Of a DNA stretch of 20,335 nucleotides, positions 1 to 8,432 are shown in pieces. A program made the position numbers and the translations under genes. The stretch is taken from the NCBI GenBank assembly GCA_964386535.1, contig CAYLRY010000050.1:1-20335 (forward strand), in the 5' to 3' direction. A model generated the notes under the pieces. The model had not been told where the DNA came from. It was given only the letters and a program-made list of their open reading frames with translations, and did not search any database. How positions within the stretch are numbered: position 1 is the stretch's first letter; each line of letters starts with the position of its first letter. The DNA is from CAYLRY01 sp964386535. GTDB taxonomy: Bacteria > Chloroflexota > Dehalococcoidia > Dehalococcoidales > UBA3254.

Positions 1-141
1 GCATTTTGAATCTATCATAGGACTTTTTTTCTTTCTTGGTGCTGTTAAACTCGGGCTAAAAGAAGAGTGGGAACATAAAAGCGCCGGTTGCCAGTATATG
101 GTATAATATAAGACAGCAATTAAGGGTGAAGTAAAGTATTT

Positions 142-237
142 ATGTACCAGACAAGCCGCAAAAATATTAGCTGCATCAAGAATGACACTAAGAAGCGCCG
201 GAGGGCCTGGTGGACCTTCCGTGAGGAGGAAATCTGA
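142..237 (+). CDS. possible 31-residue basic peptide in an orphan terminated transcript
   Basis: An ATG-initiated frame of 31 codons ends in TGA. The peptide is unusually basic in its second half (KKRRRAWW followed by an acidic FREEE tail). Upstream there is a TATAAT at 102-107 but no convincing -35 box, and the nearest SD-like stretch (AGGGTG, about 123-128) is too far from the ATG. A 7-bp hairpin (199-205 with 215-221) lies inside the frame and an intrinsic terminator follows at 269-298. I recognise no family. The same transcript could equally be a small non-coding RNA or a decayed leader. Confidence 0.2.
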   Translation: MYQTSRKNISCIKNDTKKRRRAWWTFREEEI

Positions 238-268
238 GTATAACCCAGAGATATTGATTGCACGCCAG

Positions 269-298
269 GCCCGGGAACTAAAACCCCCGGGCTTTTTT
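269..298 (+). terminator. intrinsic terminator
   Basis: GCCCGGG (269-275) pairs with CCCGGGC (286-292) across a 10-nt loop and is followed at once by six T (293-298). It ends whatever is transcribed from about 110 onward and separates that unit from asd. Confidence 0.7.
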
Positions 299-545
299 GT
301 TTTAGAATAGAACAACCTGGCTTGGAACCTGCACTTAGAGGGATGAAACCAGTTAATCATAACTGCTTCTCCCTTGAGGGACAGGATTATGGTGAGGGTT
401 TATCCTCGAAGGCTATATATTAATAAGAATAAGGATCATAAAAATGTAAAAGAAACTATAAGCATAACCTGCCCTGAAATGCCTGGCTGCTCTTCAGGGT
501 GACTATACGGAGACTCTTTTTACAGCCAAAACAATAATAAAAATT
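299..545. other. asd upstream region, no gene recognised
   Basis: This region contains no supportable reading frame. A hairpin with perfect arms CCCTGAA (472-478) and TTCAGGG (493-499) is followed about 20 nt later by CTTTTTAC, so it could act as a weak attenuator or leader structure for asd. I looked for lysine (L-box), T-box and SAM riboswitch signatures, which are plausible upstream of an asd gene, and saw none. Confidence 0.4.
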
Positions 546-555
546 GGAGGAAATA

Positions 556-1641
556 ATGGAAACAAAGATCAAAGTGGGAATCCTGGGGGCAACCGGAATG
601 GTGGGCCAATATTACGTGAGGCTCCTCAGCAACCATCCCTGGTTCGAGATCGCTTACCTGGCAGCCTCGCCGACTTCAGCCGGGAAAAAGTACTGTGAAG
701 CAGTGGCTGGACGCTGGCATTTGCCGGAAGATATTCCGGAGGCGGTGAGTCAAATAGTAGTCGAAAATGCGGGCGATGTAGCTAAAGCTGTGGGGAAATG
801 CCGCCTGGTTTTCTCGGCTGTAGAAATGGACAAACAGGCTATCATAGCCACTGAGAATGCATATGCAGGAAGAGGGTTTGCGGTGGTCTCCAACAATTCC
901 GCTCACAGGCATACCGAAGATGTGCCTGTGATCATTCCTGAGATCAATCCGCAGCATCTGGATATCATCCCCTACCAGCAGAAGAGAAACGGATGGGATA
1001 AAGGTTTTATCGTCACCAAGCCTAACTGCAGCATTCAAAGCTACATGATGCCCCTGCACGCTCTACTAAAAGCCGGTTACAGGGTAGATAAAATGCTGGT
1101 AACGACGTTACAGGCAGTTTCAGGGGCAGGATTCCCCGGACCTTCATCCTTCAATATGATTGATAACATCATGCCTTTTATCTCCGGGGAAGAAGAGAAA
1201 TCGGAAGTGGAACCGATGAAGATACTGGGCAGGATCCAGGACGGCAGGCTGGTGGCTCATGATGGATTAAGGATATCTGCTCATTGCAACAGGGTGCCGG
1301 TGATAGATGGGCATACAGCCTGCGTCAGCCTTCAGTTTGCGGATCGCAAACCGGCGCCGGAGGAGATTATCCGCATCTGGCAGGAGTATCGTTCACTGCC
1401 GCAGGAACTAGATCTGCCGAGCGCCCCAAAACAGGCCATCATTTATCGCTCAGAACCGGACCGTCCCCAGCCCAAACAGGACAGGAATATGGACAAAGGG
1501 ATGGCGGTTACTGTGGGCAGGCTGAGGGCCTGTAATATCATGGACTACCGTTTCGTGGGACTGCATCACAACATGATCAGAGGGGCTGCGGGGGGATCTG
1601 TCCTGAGCGCCGAGCTTCTCAAGGCTAAAGGCTGGATTTAA
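556..1641 (+). CDS. asd: aspartate-semialdehyde dehydrogenase (archaeal/fungal-like class)
   Basis: The enzyme reduces L-aspartyl-4-phosphate to L-aspartate-4-semialdehyde with NADPH, the branch step to lysine, threonine and methionine, in the cytoplasm. The N-terminal Rossmann motif GATGMVG (residues 11-17) binds NADP. The catalytic cysteine is in PNCSIQ (Cys158), and the acid-base histidine is probably His253 in VIDGHTACVS. At 361 residues it fits the ASADH family, and the NCSIQSYMMPLHAL segment resembles the archaeal/fungal-like class more than the usual Gram-positive enzyme. I chose ATG 556 because GGAGG (546-550) lies 5 nt upstream; the in-frame TTG at 544 overlaps that SD and is not credible as the start. 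The gene stands alone: the next gene is convergent, and a strong hairpin terminator lies 120 nt downstream. Confidence 0.92.
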   Translation: METKIKVGILGATGMVGQYYVRLLSNHPWFEIAYLAASPTSAGKKYCEAVAGRWHLPEDIPEAVSQIVVENAGDVAKAVGKCRLVFSAVEMDKQAIIATENAYAGRGFAVVSNNSAHRHTEDVPVIIPEINPQHLDIIPYQQKRNGWDKGFIVTKPNCSIQSYMMPLHALLKAGYRVDKMLVTTLQAVSGAGFPGPSSFNMIDNIMPFISGEEEKSEVEPMKILGRIQDGRLVAHDGLRISAHCNRVPVIDGHTACVSLQFADRKPAPEEIIRIWQEYRSLPQELDLPSAPKQAIIYRSEPDRPQPKQDRNMDKGMAVTVGRLRACNIMDYRFVGLHHNMIRGAAGGSVLSAELLKAKGWI

Positions 1642-1760
1642 AGAGCTAATCACACACTACAACTTCTTGGAAATTGGACTGTAGCTGAAAAAGAGCACTG
1701 TATCCTATCATTCCACAGGTTACGGTTAGCCTGGAAAAAGCGGTCTATGGGTATAGCCTC

Positions 1761-1799
1761 AGAGTCCATGCAAGGTGTCCCCTTGCATGGACTCTTTCG
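1761..1799 (+). terminator. strong intrinsic terminator downstream of asd
   Basis: A perfect 15-bp stem (1761-1775 with 1781-1795) with a 5-nt loop is followed by TTCGTTTTACTTTTT. The T-rich tract lies only on the plus-strand side, so it serves asd. It also lies just beyond the stop of the convergent UroD-like gene (1802) and may stop read-through from that side less efficiently. Confidence 0.8.
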
Positions 1800-1801
1800 T
1801 T

Positions 1802-3142
1802 TTACTTTTTATAAACCCCGTACTCGTAAGCCGCCTGCATCATGGCTTTCAAATTGGGCATATTGGCCTTATCCACCTGGGCGCCGCCGGATAGAATATA
1901 GCCCCCGCCTGGAGCGCAGTCTTCAATCAGCTTGCGGCACTTTTCCTTTACTTCCTGCGGGGTATTGGTCATCACCACTGACGTGGGTAAATTGCCCACA
2001 ATGCAACAGACCTTCCCCAGCACCTTTTTGGCCTCATCCATATCCGTCTGGTCAAAGTACCATACCACGCTGCTTTTAGGAGTATCGGCAATCTGCTTCA
2101 GACGGTTGTTGTACTTCCCTTCAGCAAAGGGCATGGGGACCATGCCTTCTTCAATCATGGCCATAAAGACCCTTCTCAGGTAAGGCCAGTAAAAAACTTC
2201 GAATTGCTTATCAGACATAAAGGTATCATCACCCTTATGCAGGGGCATCATCACTATCGGGCATCTGGTCATTGGGAAGTTTTTAAAGGTGCTGACGGTC
2301 AAATTGGTCCAGCGCTCCATGGCTTCATGCAGCTTCTGGGGCTGGCGGCGCAGATCCATGGAAATACCCCGGGTCCCGCGTAAAAGATCGGCAAAGTGGT
2401 CAAAGGGCGCTCCGGCCATCAGTCCGCTGTTGCGGAAGGAAGGATATCCCCGTGAAATAATGATCCCGTTGATCTCATCCAGAGAAGTCTGCCATTTCCT
2501 GTATTCATCGCCCAGGTCCATCAGGGTCTTGAAGGTCTTTCTGATATCCGGATCTGCGAGCGCGGAAACCCAGCCGGCACCCTGAAGTGAGCGGAGCGGA
2601 GGCAGCTTTTTGAAAGACTCGAAAAGCCTGGTTGTGCGGGGCAGCATTACCCTCAGGCTGTAGTCGGAGGTATCCAGCAGAAACTTGTCATACTCGTCGG
2701 CGCTCATATACTCCTCTTCTACAGTCTGGTTCATGGTGGCGCTCCTGGGCAGGCCATAGCCGGGAAACATGGAGACCCGCGAACCCAGGGCCTCCGTAAT
2801 TTTCCCGGATGGCACCAGGGAAGGACCGCTGAAGGTGTCCATATCGCCGAAATCGTCCATGAACCTGATCCAGGCCCGGTGTGCAAACTGATAATCATTC
2901 ATGATGGTATAGAAATCACCCCCCGAATAATAGGCCGGATAATTGCCCACCGGCAGCATCACCGGGACGCGGTCCGGCTCCTCCAACTTGATGGCCTTGA
3001 TAAACCGGGTCACCCTGGCCTTATAAAGGTCTTCAGCTTCTTTGTTGATAAATTTTACATCCGGAGGAGAAAGCCACCGCTTAAAACGTTCCTCTCGTTT
3101 TTCCTGCCAGGATAAGTTAGCCCACTGCTTCTCATTTTCCAT
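1802..3142 (-). CDS. uroporphyrinogen-decarboxylase-like protein
   Basis: The 446-residue protein belongs to the UroD/MtaA superfamily. The C-terminal third carries the family pattern: VVWYFDQTDMDEAKKVLG, then a GNLP turn, then TPQEVKEKCRKLIEDCAPGG leading to GYILSGG. Family members include heme-pathway decarboxylases and zinc-dependent corrinoid methyltransferases used in methyl transfer by anaerobes. At the point where MtaA-type enzymes carry a His-x-Cys zinc site this protein reads AEGKYNN, so a classical zinc methyltransferase is unlikely. It is also about 100 residues longer than a housekeeping HemE, with an N-terminal extension. No heme genes are nearby. An SD-like GGGGAG precedes the ATG by about 12 nt, a long spacing. 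The exact substrate is unknown. Confidence 0.75.
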   Translation of the reverse strand: MENEKQWANLSWQEKREERFKRWLSPPDVKFINKEAEDLYKARVTRFIKAIKLEEPDRVPVMLPVGNYPAYYSGGDFYTIMNDYQFAHRAWIRFMDDFGDMDTFSGPSLVPSGKITEALGSRVSMFPGYGLPRSATMNQTVEEEYMSADEYDKFLLDTSDYSLRVMLPRTTRLFESFKKLPPLRSLQGAGWVSALADPDIRKTFKTLMDLGDEYRKWQTSLDEINGIIISRGYPSFRNSGLMAGAPFDHFADLLRGTRGISMDLRRQPQKLHEAMERWTNLTVSTFKNFPMTRCPIVMMPLHKGDDTFMSDKQFEVFYWPYLRRVFMAMIEEGMVPMPFAEGKYNNRLKQIADTPKSSVVWYFDQTDMDEAKKVLGKVCCIVGNLPTSVVMTNTPQEVKEKCRKLIEDCAPGGGYILSGGAQVDKANMPNLKAMMQAAYEYGVYKK

Positions 3143-3212
3143 AAGATATCTTTTCTCCCCTAGTTTTTTTCTACCGGTCTTTTTTCTTAAACAAAGAGGG
3201 AAGGTCCTGCTG

Positions 3213-3236
3213 CTTCCCCTGTTTCAACGGGGGAAG
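3213..3236 (-). other. intergenic hairpin between HATPase/GNAT and UroD-like genes
   Basis: CTTCCCC (3213-3219) pairs with GGGGAAG (3230-3236). It lies in the 122-nt gap between two minus-strand genes. No T tract follows on the minus strand, so it is not a clear terminator and the two genes may still be co-transcribed; it could instead be a processing or partial attenuation site. Confidence 0.35.
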
Positions 3237-3264
3237 ATACCTGCAAAAAACCTTTTTGTGTTTT

Positions 3265-4731
3265 TTACTGGTATCCCCCTGCTTTAAGCACATATTGAAG
3301 CATTTCTCTACCAAAATCAGTCGCCAGTTGAATATCTTTCAGCTCGATATCCACATTGTTGAAAAACTGCAAACGTAATAGATCTCCCCTTGCCATCTCC
3401 GGTGAAATTCCCCCAAAAAAGAATCCCAGCATTTCCAGCGGAGCGCAAAAATGCTGTACAGCCGGATGCGAAAGCGGCAGCTCAAGATAGATGCATTCTA
3501 TGCGTCTGTGACAGAGCTCCTTCAAACGGAACTTGACCAGCTCTTCCAGGTCTCTTCCGTATTCTATTACCCGCATGAAGGCCCAGTTCAGTTCGGGCCG
3601 CACATTCACATTGACCTGGGAACGCTCGGGTAACTCAGGCAAAGCGCCGCTGGCGAAGTTGCGGCGCAATTTGGAATTCTCATAAATCCGGCGCAGCATT
3701 CCTGCATGATGCGGCGGCAGATAGACGTCCCGAAGGGGTTCTTCATTAAGACGTTTATACATCAGCAGTACTGCCCGCCGTTTTTCAGATTCTTCACTCT
3801 GGATCTGCTTGAAATACATGGATGCAGGCACAAATCCCAGCAAAATTCCCGTTTCTATGTACCCGCGGGTCAGAGCGGATTTTTGAGAATAGGGGTGAAC
3901 CGTAACCGCCTCACCAAAAGTGCCCACCATTCCGGAAGCTTTATTGATATCAGCCAGCAAAAAGCCCATCCGCTTGTGGATGCCATTGGAGCGGTAGCGC
4001 GGGTCTACAATGGCCTGGCCTGATTCGCCGGTTAGCGCCTCAGGGGTTTCTTTAACCACTGCCAGGTGGCCTATGATATCACCCTGCGGATTTAGAGCCA
4101 CCACCGAGATCATCAGCCCGCTGGCCACCATCTCGCGCGATCTTTCCGGATAATAAATATGGTCTGAAGCATAGGTATAACCGTAGCAGCGGTAAGCACA
4201 CCGTGCCAGATTGACGGTCTCATCCGGCCGCATCAGACGCACTGTGATATCGGACTCGTTGATAGATATGCTGGTCTGCGGTGTGGATGCCTGAGCGGCT
4301 GCTTCTTGGCGAAATTGGTCCAGGTCTTTTTCCGGCAGGTTTTTTACTATCTCTACCCGCTTTCCCTGACGCCCCAGATTTAAAAATTGGACTTCATCAG
4401 CAAAAGCCCGCATCAGCACCACTCCCAAACCGGATTCGCTGTCCTCCTCCAGTTTCTTAAAATCAATGGGCAGGCCGCGGTCTTCCACAGCCACGATAAT
4501 CTGCCCGGGACGCCGCAAAACAACTATATCGTAGTTACCTTCATCACCTTCAAAGGCATTCTGAATTACATTAACGCAGGCCTCTTCCACTACCAGCTCC
4601 AGCTTGCGGGTTTCCCTATCTTCCAGCCCCAGTTTGCTGATTACCTCGCGCACCAGAGCAGTAGCTCCCGGTAGAAAATCCAGTCTGGCAGGTAAGGTCA
4701 ATCGAATAATTTGATTCTCAGCTTTGTTCAT
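3265..4731 (-). CDS. RsbW-like HATPase / GNAT acetyltransferase fusion protein (copy 1)
   Basis: The 488-residue protein has two recognisable parts. Residues about 10-135 form an RsbW/SpoIIAB-type HATPase domain: N-box EEACVNVIQNAFEG (49-62), G1-type VEDRGLP (82-88) and G2-type SGLGVVLM (100-107). Residues about 158-310 resemble a GNAT N-acetyltransferase, with VDPRYRSNGIHKRM as the likely acetyl-CoA loop and a conserved EAVTVHPYSQKSA stretch. Residues 310-488 form an additional C-terminal part seen also in the paralogue. RsbW-type domains usually phosphorylate or bind anti-sigma antagonists, which suggests a signalling role, but no sigma factor or antagonist is nearby. The protein is presumably soluble. 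The paralogue is at 6772-8238. SD AAAGGA precedes the ATG. Confidence 0.8.
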   Translation of the reverse strand: MNKAENQIIRLTLPARLDFLPGATALVREVISKLGLEDRETRKLELVVEEACVNVIQNAFEGDEGNYDIVVLRRPGQIIVAVEDRGLPIDFKKLEEDSESGLGVVLMRAFADEVQFLNLGRQGKRVEIVKNLPEKDLDQFRQEAAAQASTPQTSISINESDITVRLMRPDETVNLARCAYRCYGYTYASDHIYYPERSREMVASGLMISVVALNPQGDIIGHLAVVKETPEALTGESGQAIVDPRYRSNGIHKRMGFLLADINKASGMVGTFGEAVTVHPYSQKSALTRGYIETGILLGFVPASMYFKQIQSEESEKRRAVLLMYKRLNEEPLRDVYLPPHHAGMLRRIYENSKLRRNFASGALPELPERSQVNVNVRPELNWAFMRVIEYGRDLEELVKFRLKELCHRRIECIYLELPLSHPAVQHFCAPLEMLGFFFGGISPEMARGDLLRLQFFNNVDIELKDIQLATDFGREMLQYVLKAGGYQ

Positions 4732-5233
4732 CGTTTTATCCTTTCACCTCTCTAGTAACCGTTTCCACATACCCCTCCGCCCCTTGATCCCTCCCTGTGA
4801 ATGAAGCTGATAACCGGAATTCCAGCCTGATATCCTGTCACTAAAAACGTATTTCATCATATAATACCAGTGGTCATGGCAGGTTTCAAGGAAAAGGTAA
4901 AATTCAAGTAAGAATCATCCATTCCCCGCTTGCATCGGGACACCACGAAGTATGAAAACGATCGCTGGCTGCAAGGCTGCTCCCCTGTGTCTCTATTGCC
5001 TTCTGCCAGGGGCGGCAGCCCTGGCATCGCTGGCAGATGCCCATATGTTAGACTTGTTGACACTCTACAGTACCTGGCAAACAGGCAGGAGGTAAAGTCA
5101 GCAGATTTTACCCAGATGAGGGACTTGGTGGCAGGGAAACCCAGTTAGCGGTTCAATCTGGTTTCCGGAAAAATAAGGCCGGTTCTGCATACTCAGGGTT
5201 AAAACCTGGATTCAAAGTAAAAAACAATAACCC
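4732..5233. other. gldA upstream intergenic region, no intact gene
   Basis: No complete gene is supportable here. It contains one copy of a dispersed repeat (4913-4977) and an 8-bp hairpin, TGCCAGGG (5004-5011) with CCCTGGCA (5019-5026), without a T tract. A stretch in the plus frame ending at the TAG 5146-5148 reads RLVDTLQYLANRQEVK and then ADFTQMRDLVAGKPS, which looks like the C-terminal end of a real protein but has no start or upstream domain; it may be a gene remnant. Confidence 0.4.
4913..4977 (+). repeat. dispersed intergenic repeat, copy A
   Basis: This copy shares AATCATCC, a GCTTGC block and an identical 14-nt core GCTGGCTGCAAGGC (4964-4977) with copy B at 9679-9741, in the same order and at nearly the same spacing, allowing a few single-base gaps. 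Both copies are non-coding and lie in the same orientation. Confidence 0.5.
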
Positions 5234-5262
5234 TTGACAGACACAGCCGGCCATTTTACTAT
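5234..5262 (+). promoter_or_regulatory. sigma-A-type promoter of gldA
   Basis: The -35 box TTGACA (5234-5239) is perfect, followed by a 17-nt spacer and -10 TACTAT (5257-5262). Transcription would begin near 5269, giving a leader of about 75 nt before the gldA ATG at 5345. Confidence 0.8.
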
Positions 5263-5344
5263 AAGTTAAAATCAATACTTTCCGCCTTTTTTCTTAATGT
5301 TATACGGCCTGAACAAATTGGAGAGGCGGATCAGCCGAGGAAAT

Positions 5345-6457
5345 ATGACCAGTACACTTATTTTTCCCGGGCGTTATATACAGGGGTATGGAGCCATAAA
5401 AAGGCTGGGGACTGAAATCGCCAGGCTGGGACGGTCAGCCTACCTGATATGCGGCGGCACTGCTTATGACCGGTTGCTGCCTGTTTTTAAAGCAGAAATT
5501 GAGAAGCAAGCCAGGATCCGCGCAGAGAAAACGGGCGCCGAATGCTGTGACGAGGAAATTGAAAGATTCAGGATTCTGGCGGCGGAAAACCGTAGCGAAG
5601 TCATAGTCGGCATGGGCGGCGGTAAAGTGATAGACACAGCCAAAGCAGTGGCCAATCTCTTAAAACTGCCTTTGATCAGCTTTCCTACAGTGGCGGCCAG
5701 CGATGCTCCCTGTAGCGCCCTTTCCGTAGTATACACCCGAGAAGGAGTTCATAAAAGGATAATGTTCCATGCCAGGAACCCGGATGTGGTACTGGTGGAC
5801 ACCAAAATTATAGCTGAGGCGCCGGTCAGGTTTCTGACAGCCGGGATGGGTGATGCGCTTTCTACCTGGTTTGAAGCTGAGTCCTGCCGGAAAAAATCCG
5901 CTGCCAATATGACTCTAACGGGTGATACCGGTTCACCGGCCAGCTACACCCTGGCCCGGTTATGTTACGATAATCTGATGAAATATGGTCTAAGTGCAAA
6001 AAAGGCCTGCGAGGCCAAAGTGGTCACGCCGGCTCTGGAGCATATTGTGGAGGTTAATACGCTCTTGAGTGGATTGGGGTTTGAAAGCGGCGGTACCGCC
6101 GCTGCTCACGGTATACAGATGTGTTTCACTCTCCTGAAAGGGACGCACCGGTACATGCATGGAGAAATGGTGGCTTTTGGCACCCTGGCTTCGCTATTTT
6201 TAACCGGTAAAGACCCCCATGCAATAGAGGAGATCTATACCTTCTGTGAATCTGTTAACCTACCTACCACCCTGGCCGGCATTGGCCTGGCTGAAGCGAC
6301 GGATGCAGACCTGATGCAGGTGGCTCTGGCAGCCATGGACAAAGATAATCCCATACATAATGAGTCAATGACCATTACTCCGGAAGCAATAGTAGACGCC
6401 CTCAGGATGGCTGACTTTGAAGGCAGGGCGCGTAAGCGCCTGAGGCAGGCGAACTGA
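5345..6457 (+). CDS. gldA: glycerol dehydrogenase (NAD-dependent, Zn/Fe family)
   Basis: The enzyme oxidises glycerol to dihydroxyacetone with NAD, in the cytoplasm, and feeds anaerobic glycerol use. The 370-residue length and the motif order match GldA of the iron-type alcohol dehydrogenase superfamily: PGRYIQG near the N-terminus, NAD loop GMGGGKVIDTAKA, APCSALSVVY, then the metal ligands Asp170 (GMGDALSTWFEA), His255 (GTAAAHGIQ) and His272 (YMHGEMVAFG). These correspond to the known Asp-His-His site. I chose ATG 5345 because GAGG (5337-5340) lies just upstream and the protein then begins where GldA proteins begin; an in-frame ATG at 5297 has no SD. It has its own strong promoter and is flanked by minus-strand genes, so it is monocistronic. 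No dihydroxyacetone kinase is in view. Confidence 0.92.
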   Translation: MTSTLIFPGRYIQGYGAIKRLGTEIARLGRSAYLICGGTAYDRLLPVFKAEIEKQARIRAEKTGAECCDEEIERFRILAAENRSEVIVGMGGGKVIDTAKAVANLLKLPLISFPTVAASDAPCSALSVVYTREGVHKRIMFHARNPDVVLVDTKIIAEAPVRFLTAGMGDALSTWFEAESCRKKSAANMTLTGDTGSPASYTLARLCYDNLMKYGLSAKKACEAKVVTPALEHIVEVNTLLSGLGFESGGTAAAHGIQMCFTLLKGTHRYMHGEMVAFGTLASLFLTGKDPHAIEEIYTFCESVNLPTTLAGIGLAEATDADLMQVALAAMDKDNPIHNESMTITPEAIVDALRMADFEGRARKRLRQAN

Positions 6458-6771
6458 CCAGCCTTTCTCTAAGCACAATATGAGGAGTATAGGATCTTCC
6501 TTCATTCACCCGGAGATAAGTATCTAACCTGCCGTGCCTCTGCAAATCAGACTGTTGAAAAAAGAGGTCCCGGATATCTCCGGGCGGGGGTTTGGGGGTG
6601 TCTCCCAATCTTAATAGCCGCCCAATTCTTGTGGGATTAGGGGGTTGAAGGGATATTTTCAGCATGCTTCAAACGGCAGACCTCTGAATTCCCCCTTGCG
6701 GAGAGTGAAGACTTCTGTGGAACGCCGGTTTTCTTTCACCGGATTTAGGTTGAGGCAGAACACATCCGGAC
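6458..6771. other. intergenic region between gldA and HATPase/GNAT copy 2
   Basis: No gene is seen between these convergent genes. A hairpin CCCGGA-TATC-TCCGGG (6569-6584) is followed by a G-rich tract (GGGCGGGGG, TTT, GGGGG) rather than T, so it is a poor intrinsic terminator. A second group of G runs occurs around 6630-6652, and a small hairpin CCGGT/ACCGG at 6725-6742. Termination of the two converging transcripts probably depends on this structured stretch. Confidence 0.4.
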
Positions 6772-8238
6772 TTAGAGTTTACTGGCTTTTAGCACATACC
6801 TGAAAAGCTCTTTGGAGAAATCGAACGCAATCTCCACTTTTTCCAGCTCCAGCGGGGCATTATTTATATACTGCAAACGCAGGACATCCCCCTGGTGCAG
6901 TTCAGGCATTAAACCGCCAAAAAAGAATCCCAGCATCTCCATGGAGACACAGCAGCGCTGCACCGCCGGGTGTCCCAGAGGCAGGTCAAGATAAATACAG
7001 TCCACCCGCCTGGCGCAAAGTTCTTTCAGCCGGAACTTGATCAGATCCTCTAGGTCACGGCCGTACTCCACCACACGCAAAAAAGCGCGGCTGGCCTCTG
7101 TCTGCACCTTTACATCCACCCGGGAACGCTCAGGCAGTTCCGGCTCTACGGCAGCGGTGATAAAATTGCGGCGCATTTTTGAACGGTCATAGATACGCCG
7201 CAGTATGCCGGCATGGTGGGGCGGCAGATATATGTCCCTCAGAGGCGCAGGGTTGAGAGGCTCATATTGCAGGATCACAGGCCGGCGCCTGGCCTCTTCT
7301 TCGCTCTGTATATTCTTAAAATACATGGTAGCCGGAGTAAAGCCCAGCAGCACACCGGTTTCAAAGGCATCGCCTGAGATGGCCACTTTTTGACTATAAA
7401 CATGGACGGTGACCGCCTCGCCGTAGCAGCCCAGCATACCGGCCTTTTTATTATGTTCGGTCATAAAGGCTTTCATCTTTTTTAAAAAGCCCCCTCCACG
7501 AAAACGGGGATCCACAATGGCCTGTCCGGATTCTCCCACCGGCGAACCGGCTGCCTCCTTGGTAACGGAAAGATGACCGATGATTTCGTTTTCAGGATTA
7601 ACGGTAACCACAGAGACCATGAGCCCGCTTCTGACCAGCTCGCTGACCCTTTCCGGAAAATAGAAATTATCTGTGGAGTAGGTATAACCGTAGCAGCGGT
7701 AAGCGCATCTAGCCAGACTGAGCGACTCTTCTGGATGCATGAGGCGTATGAAGGCGTCCTTTTCCCCCATAGTGACCGGCTCTACGGGGGCTTTCTGTAC
7801 ATTTATTTCTTTCAGAAGGCTCTCCATATTCCTTTCAGGCAGGTTCTTGATCAGCTCAACACGCTTGCCGCCCCTTCCCAAATTCAAAAAATGCACCTCA
7901 TCCGCAAAGGCGCGCATCAGGACCAGTCCCAGGCCGGAATCCTGGCCCTCCTCCAGTTTCTTGAAATCCACGGGCAGGCCGCGATCTTCTACGGCGATGA
8001 CAATCTGTCCGGGACGCCGTGAAAGGATGACGTCCAGGGTTCCGCTTTCATCGCCTTCAAAAGCATAGCGGATAGCATTGACACAGGCTTCTTCCACGCC
8101 CAGCTCCAGACGGCGGGCGTCCTGTTCGTCCAGTCCCAGCCTCCCGGCGATCTGCCGGACCAGGCCCATAGCGCCGGGCAAAAAGTCCAGACGGGAAGCC
8201 AGCGTCAGGCGGACCATCTGATTCTCTGTAGTATTCAT
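6772..8238 (-). CDS. RsbW-like HATPase / GNAT acetyltransferase fusion protein (copy 2)
   Basis: This is a paralogue of the protein at 3265-4731, with identical length (488 residues) and the same architecture. The HATPase part has N-box EEACVNAIRYAFEG, VEDRGLPVDFKKLEE and SGLGLVLMRAFADEV. The GNAT-like part has VDPRFRGGGFLKKM and EAVTVHVYSQKVA. The C-terminal part includes LPPHHAGILRRIYDRSK and FRLKELCARRVDCIYLDLPL, nearly the same in copy 1. Conservation extends along the whole protein, so both copies look functional. A good SD (AAGGAG) precedes ATG 8238. It is divergent from the SDR gene across a 231-nt AT-rich gap that must hold both promoters. The biochemical role is not known to me; sensing or modification coupled to ATP binding is an inference from the domains. 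Confidence 0.8.
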   Translation of the reverse strand: MNTTENQMVRLTLASRLDFLPGAMGLVRQIAGRLGLDEQDARRLELGVEEACVNAIRYAFEGDESGTLDVILSRRPGQIVIAVEDRGLPVDFKKLEEGQDSGLGLVLMRAFADEVHFLNLGRGGKRVELIKNLPERNMESLLKEINVQKAPVEPVTMGEKDAFIRLMHPEESLSLARCAYRCYGYTYSTDNFYFPERVSELVRSGLMVSVVTVNPENEIIGHLSVTKEAAGSPVGESGQAIVDPRFRGGGFLKKMKAFMTEHNKKAGMLGCYGEAVTVHVYSQKVAISGDAFETGVLLGFTPATMYFKNIQSEEEARRRPVILQYEPLNPAPLRDIYLPPHHAGILRRIYDRSKMRRNFITAAVEPELPERSRVDVKVQTEASRAFLRVVEYGRDLEDLIKFRLKELCARRVDCIYLDLPLGHPAVQRCCVSMEMLGFFFGGLMPELHQGDVLRLQYINNAPLELEKVEIAFDFSKELFRYVLKASKL

Positions 8239-8432
8239 CTAGCACTCCTTAAGAAAACCGTCAAAATAAGCCGGTTATTTTTACAAAACTTAACCTGTAA
8301 AGCCCCATAAACGTTTAAGATAATCTTGTTTCGCTAATTTTACAATATGGCCGCTTAATCCCGCAATTAAAATTTTGAGCGTACAATGTAACACTCTTAG
8401 ATTCACGGCTGTAATTAAAACCTGGACTAAAT

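Noticed and set aside
2..106. Open frame running in from the left edge (34 codons, ends TAA 104-106)
   Set aside because: It could be the tail of a gene outside the window, but the short stretch matches nothing I know and its stop overlaps a TATAAT, so I cannot support it as a gene.
299..545. Lysine riboswitch, T-box or SAM leader upstream of asd
   Set aside because: Conserved cores of these classes were looked for and are absent; only a short 7-bp hairpin is present.
4857..5063. 68-codon minus-strand frame upstream of gldA
   Set aside because: No SD, no recognisable domain, and it overlaps the dispersed repeat and a hairpin; the composition looks non-coding.
6581..6652. G-quadruplex between gldA and the second HATPase/GNAT gene
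   Set aside because: Each of the two G-rich clusters has only three runs of three or more G close together, so a standard four-run quadruplex is not clearly supported.
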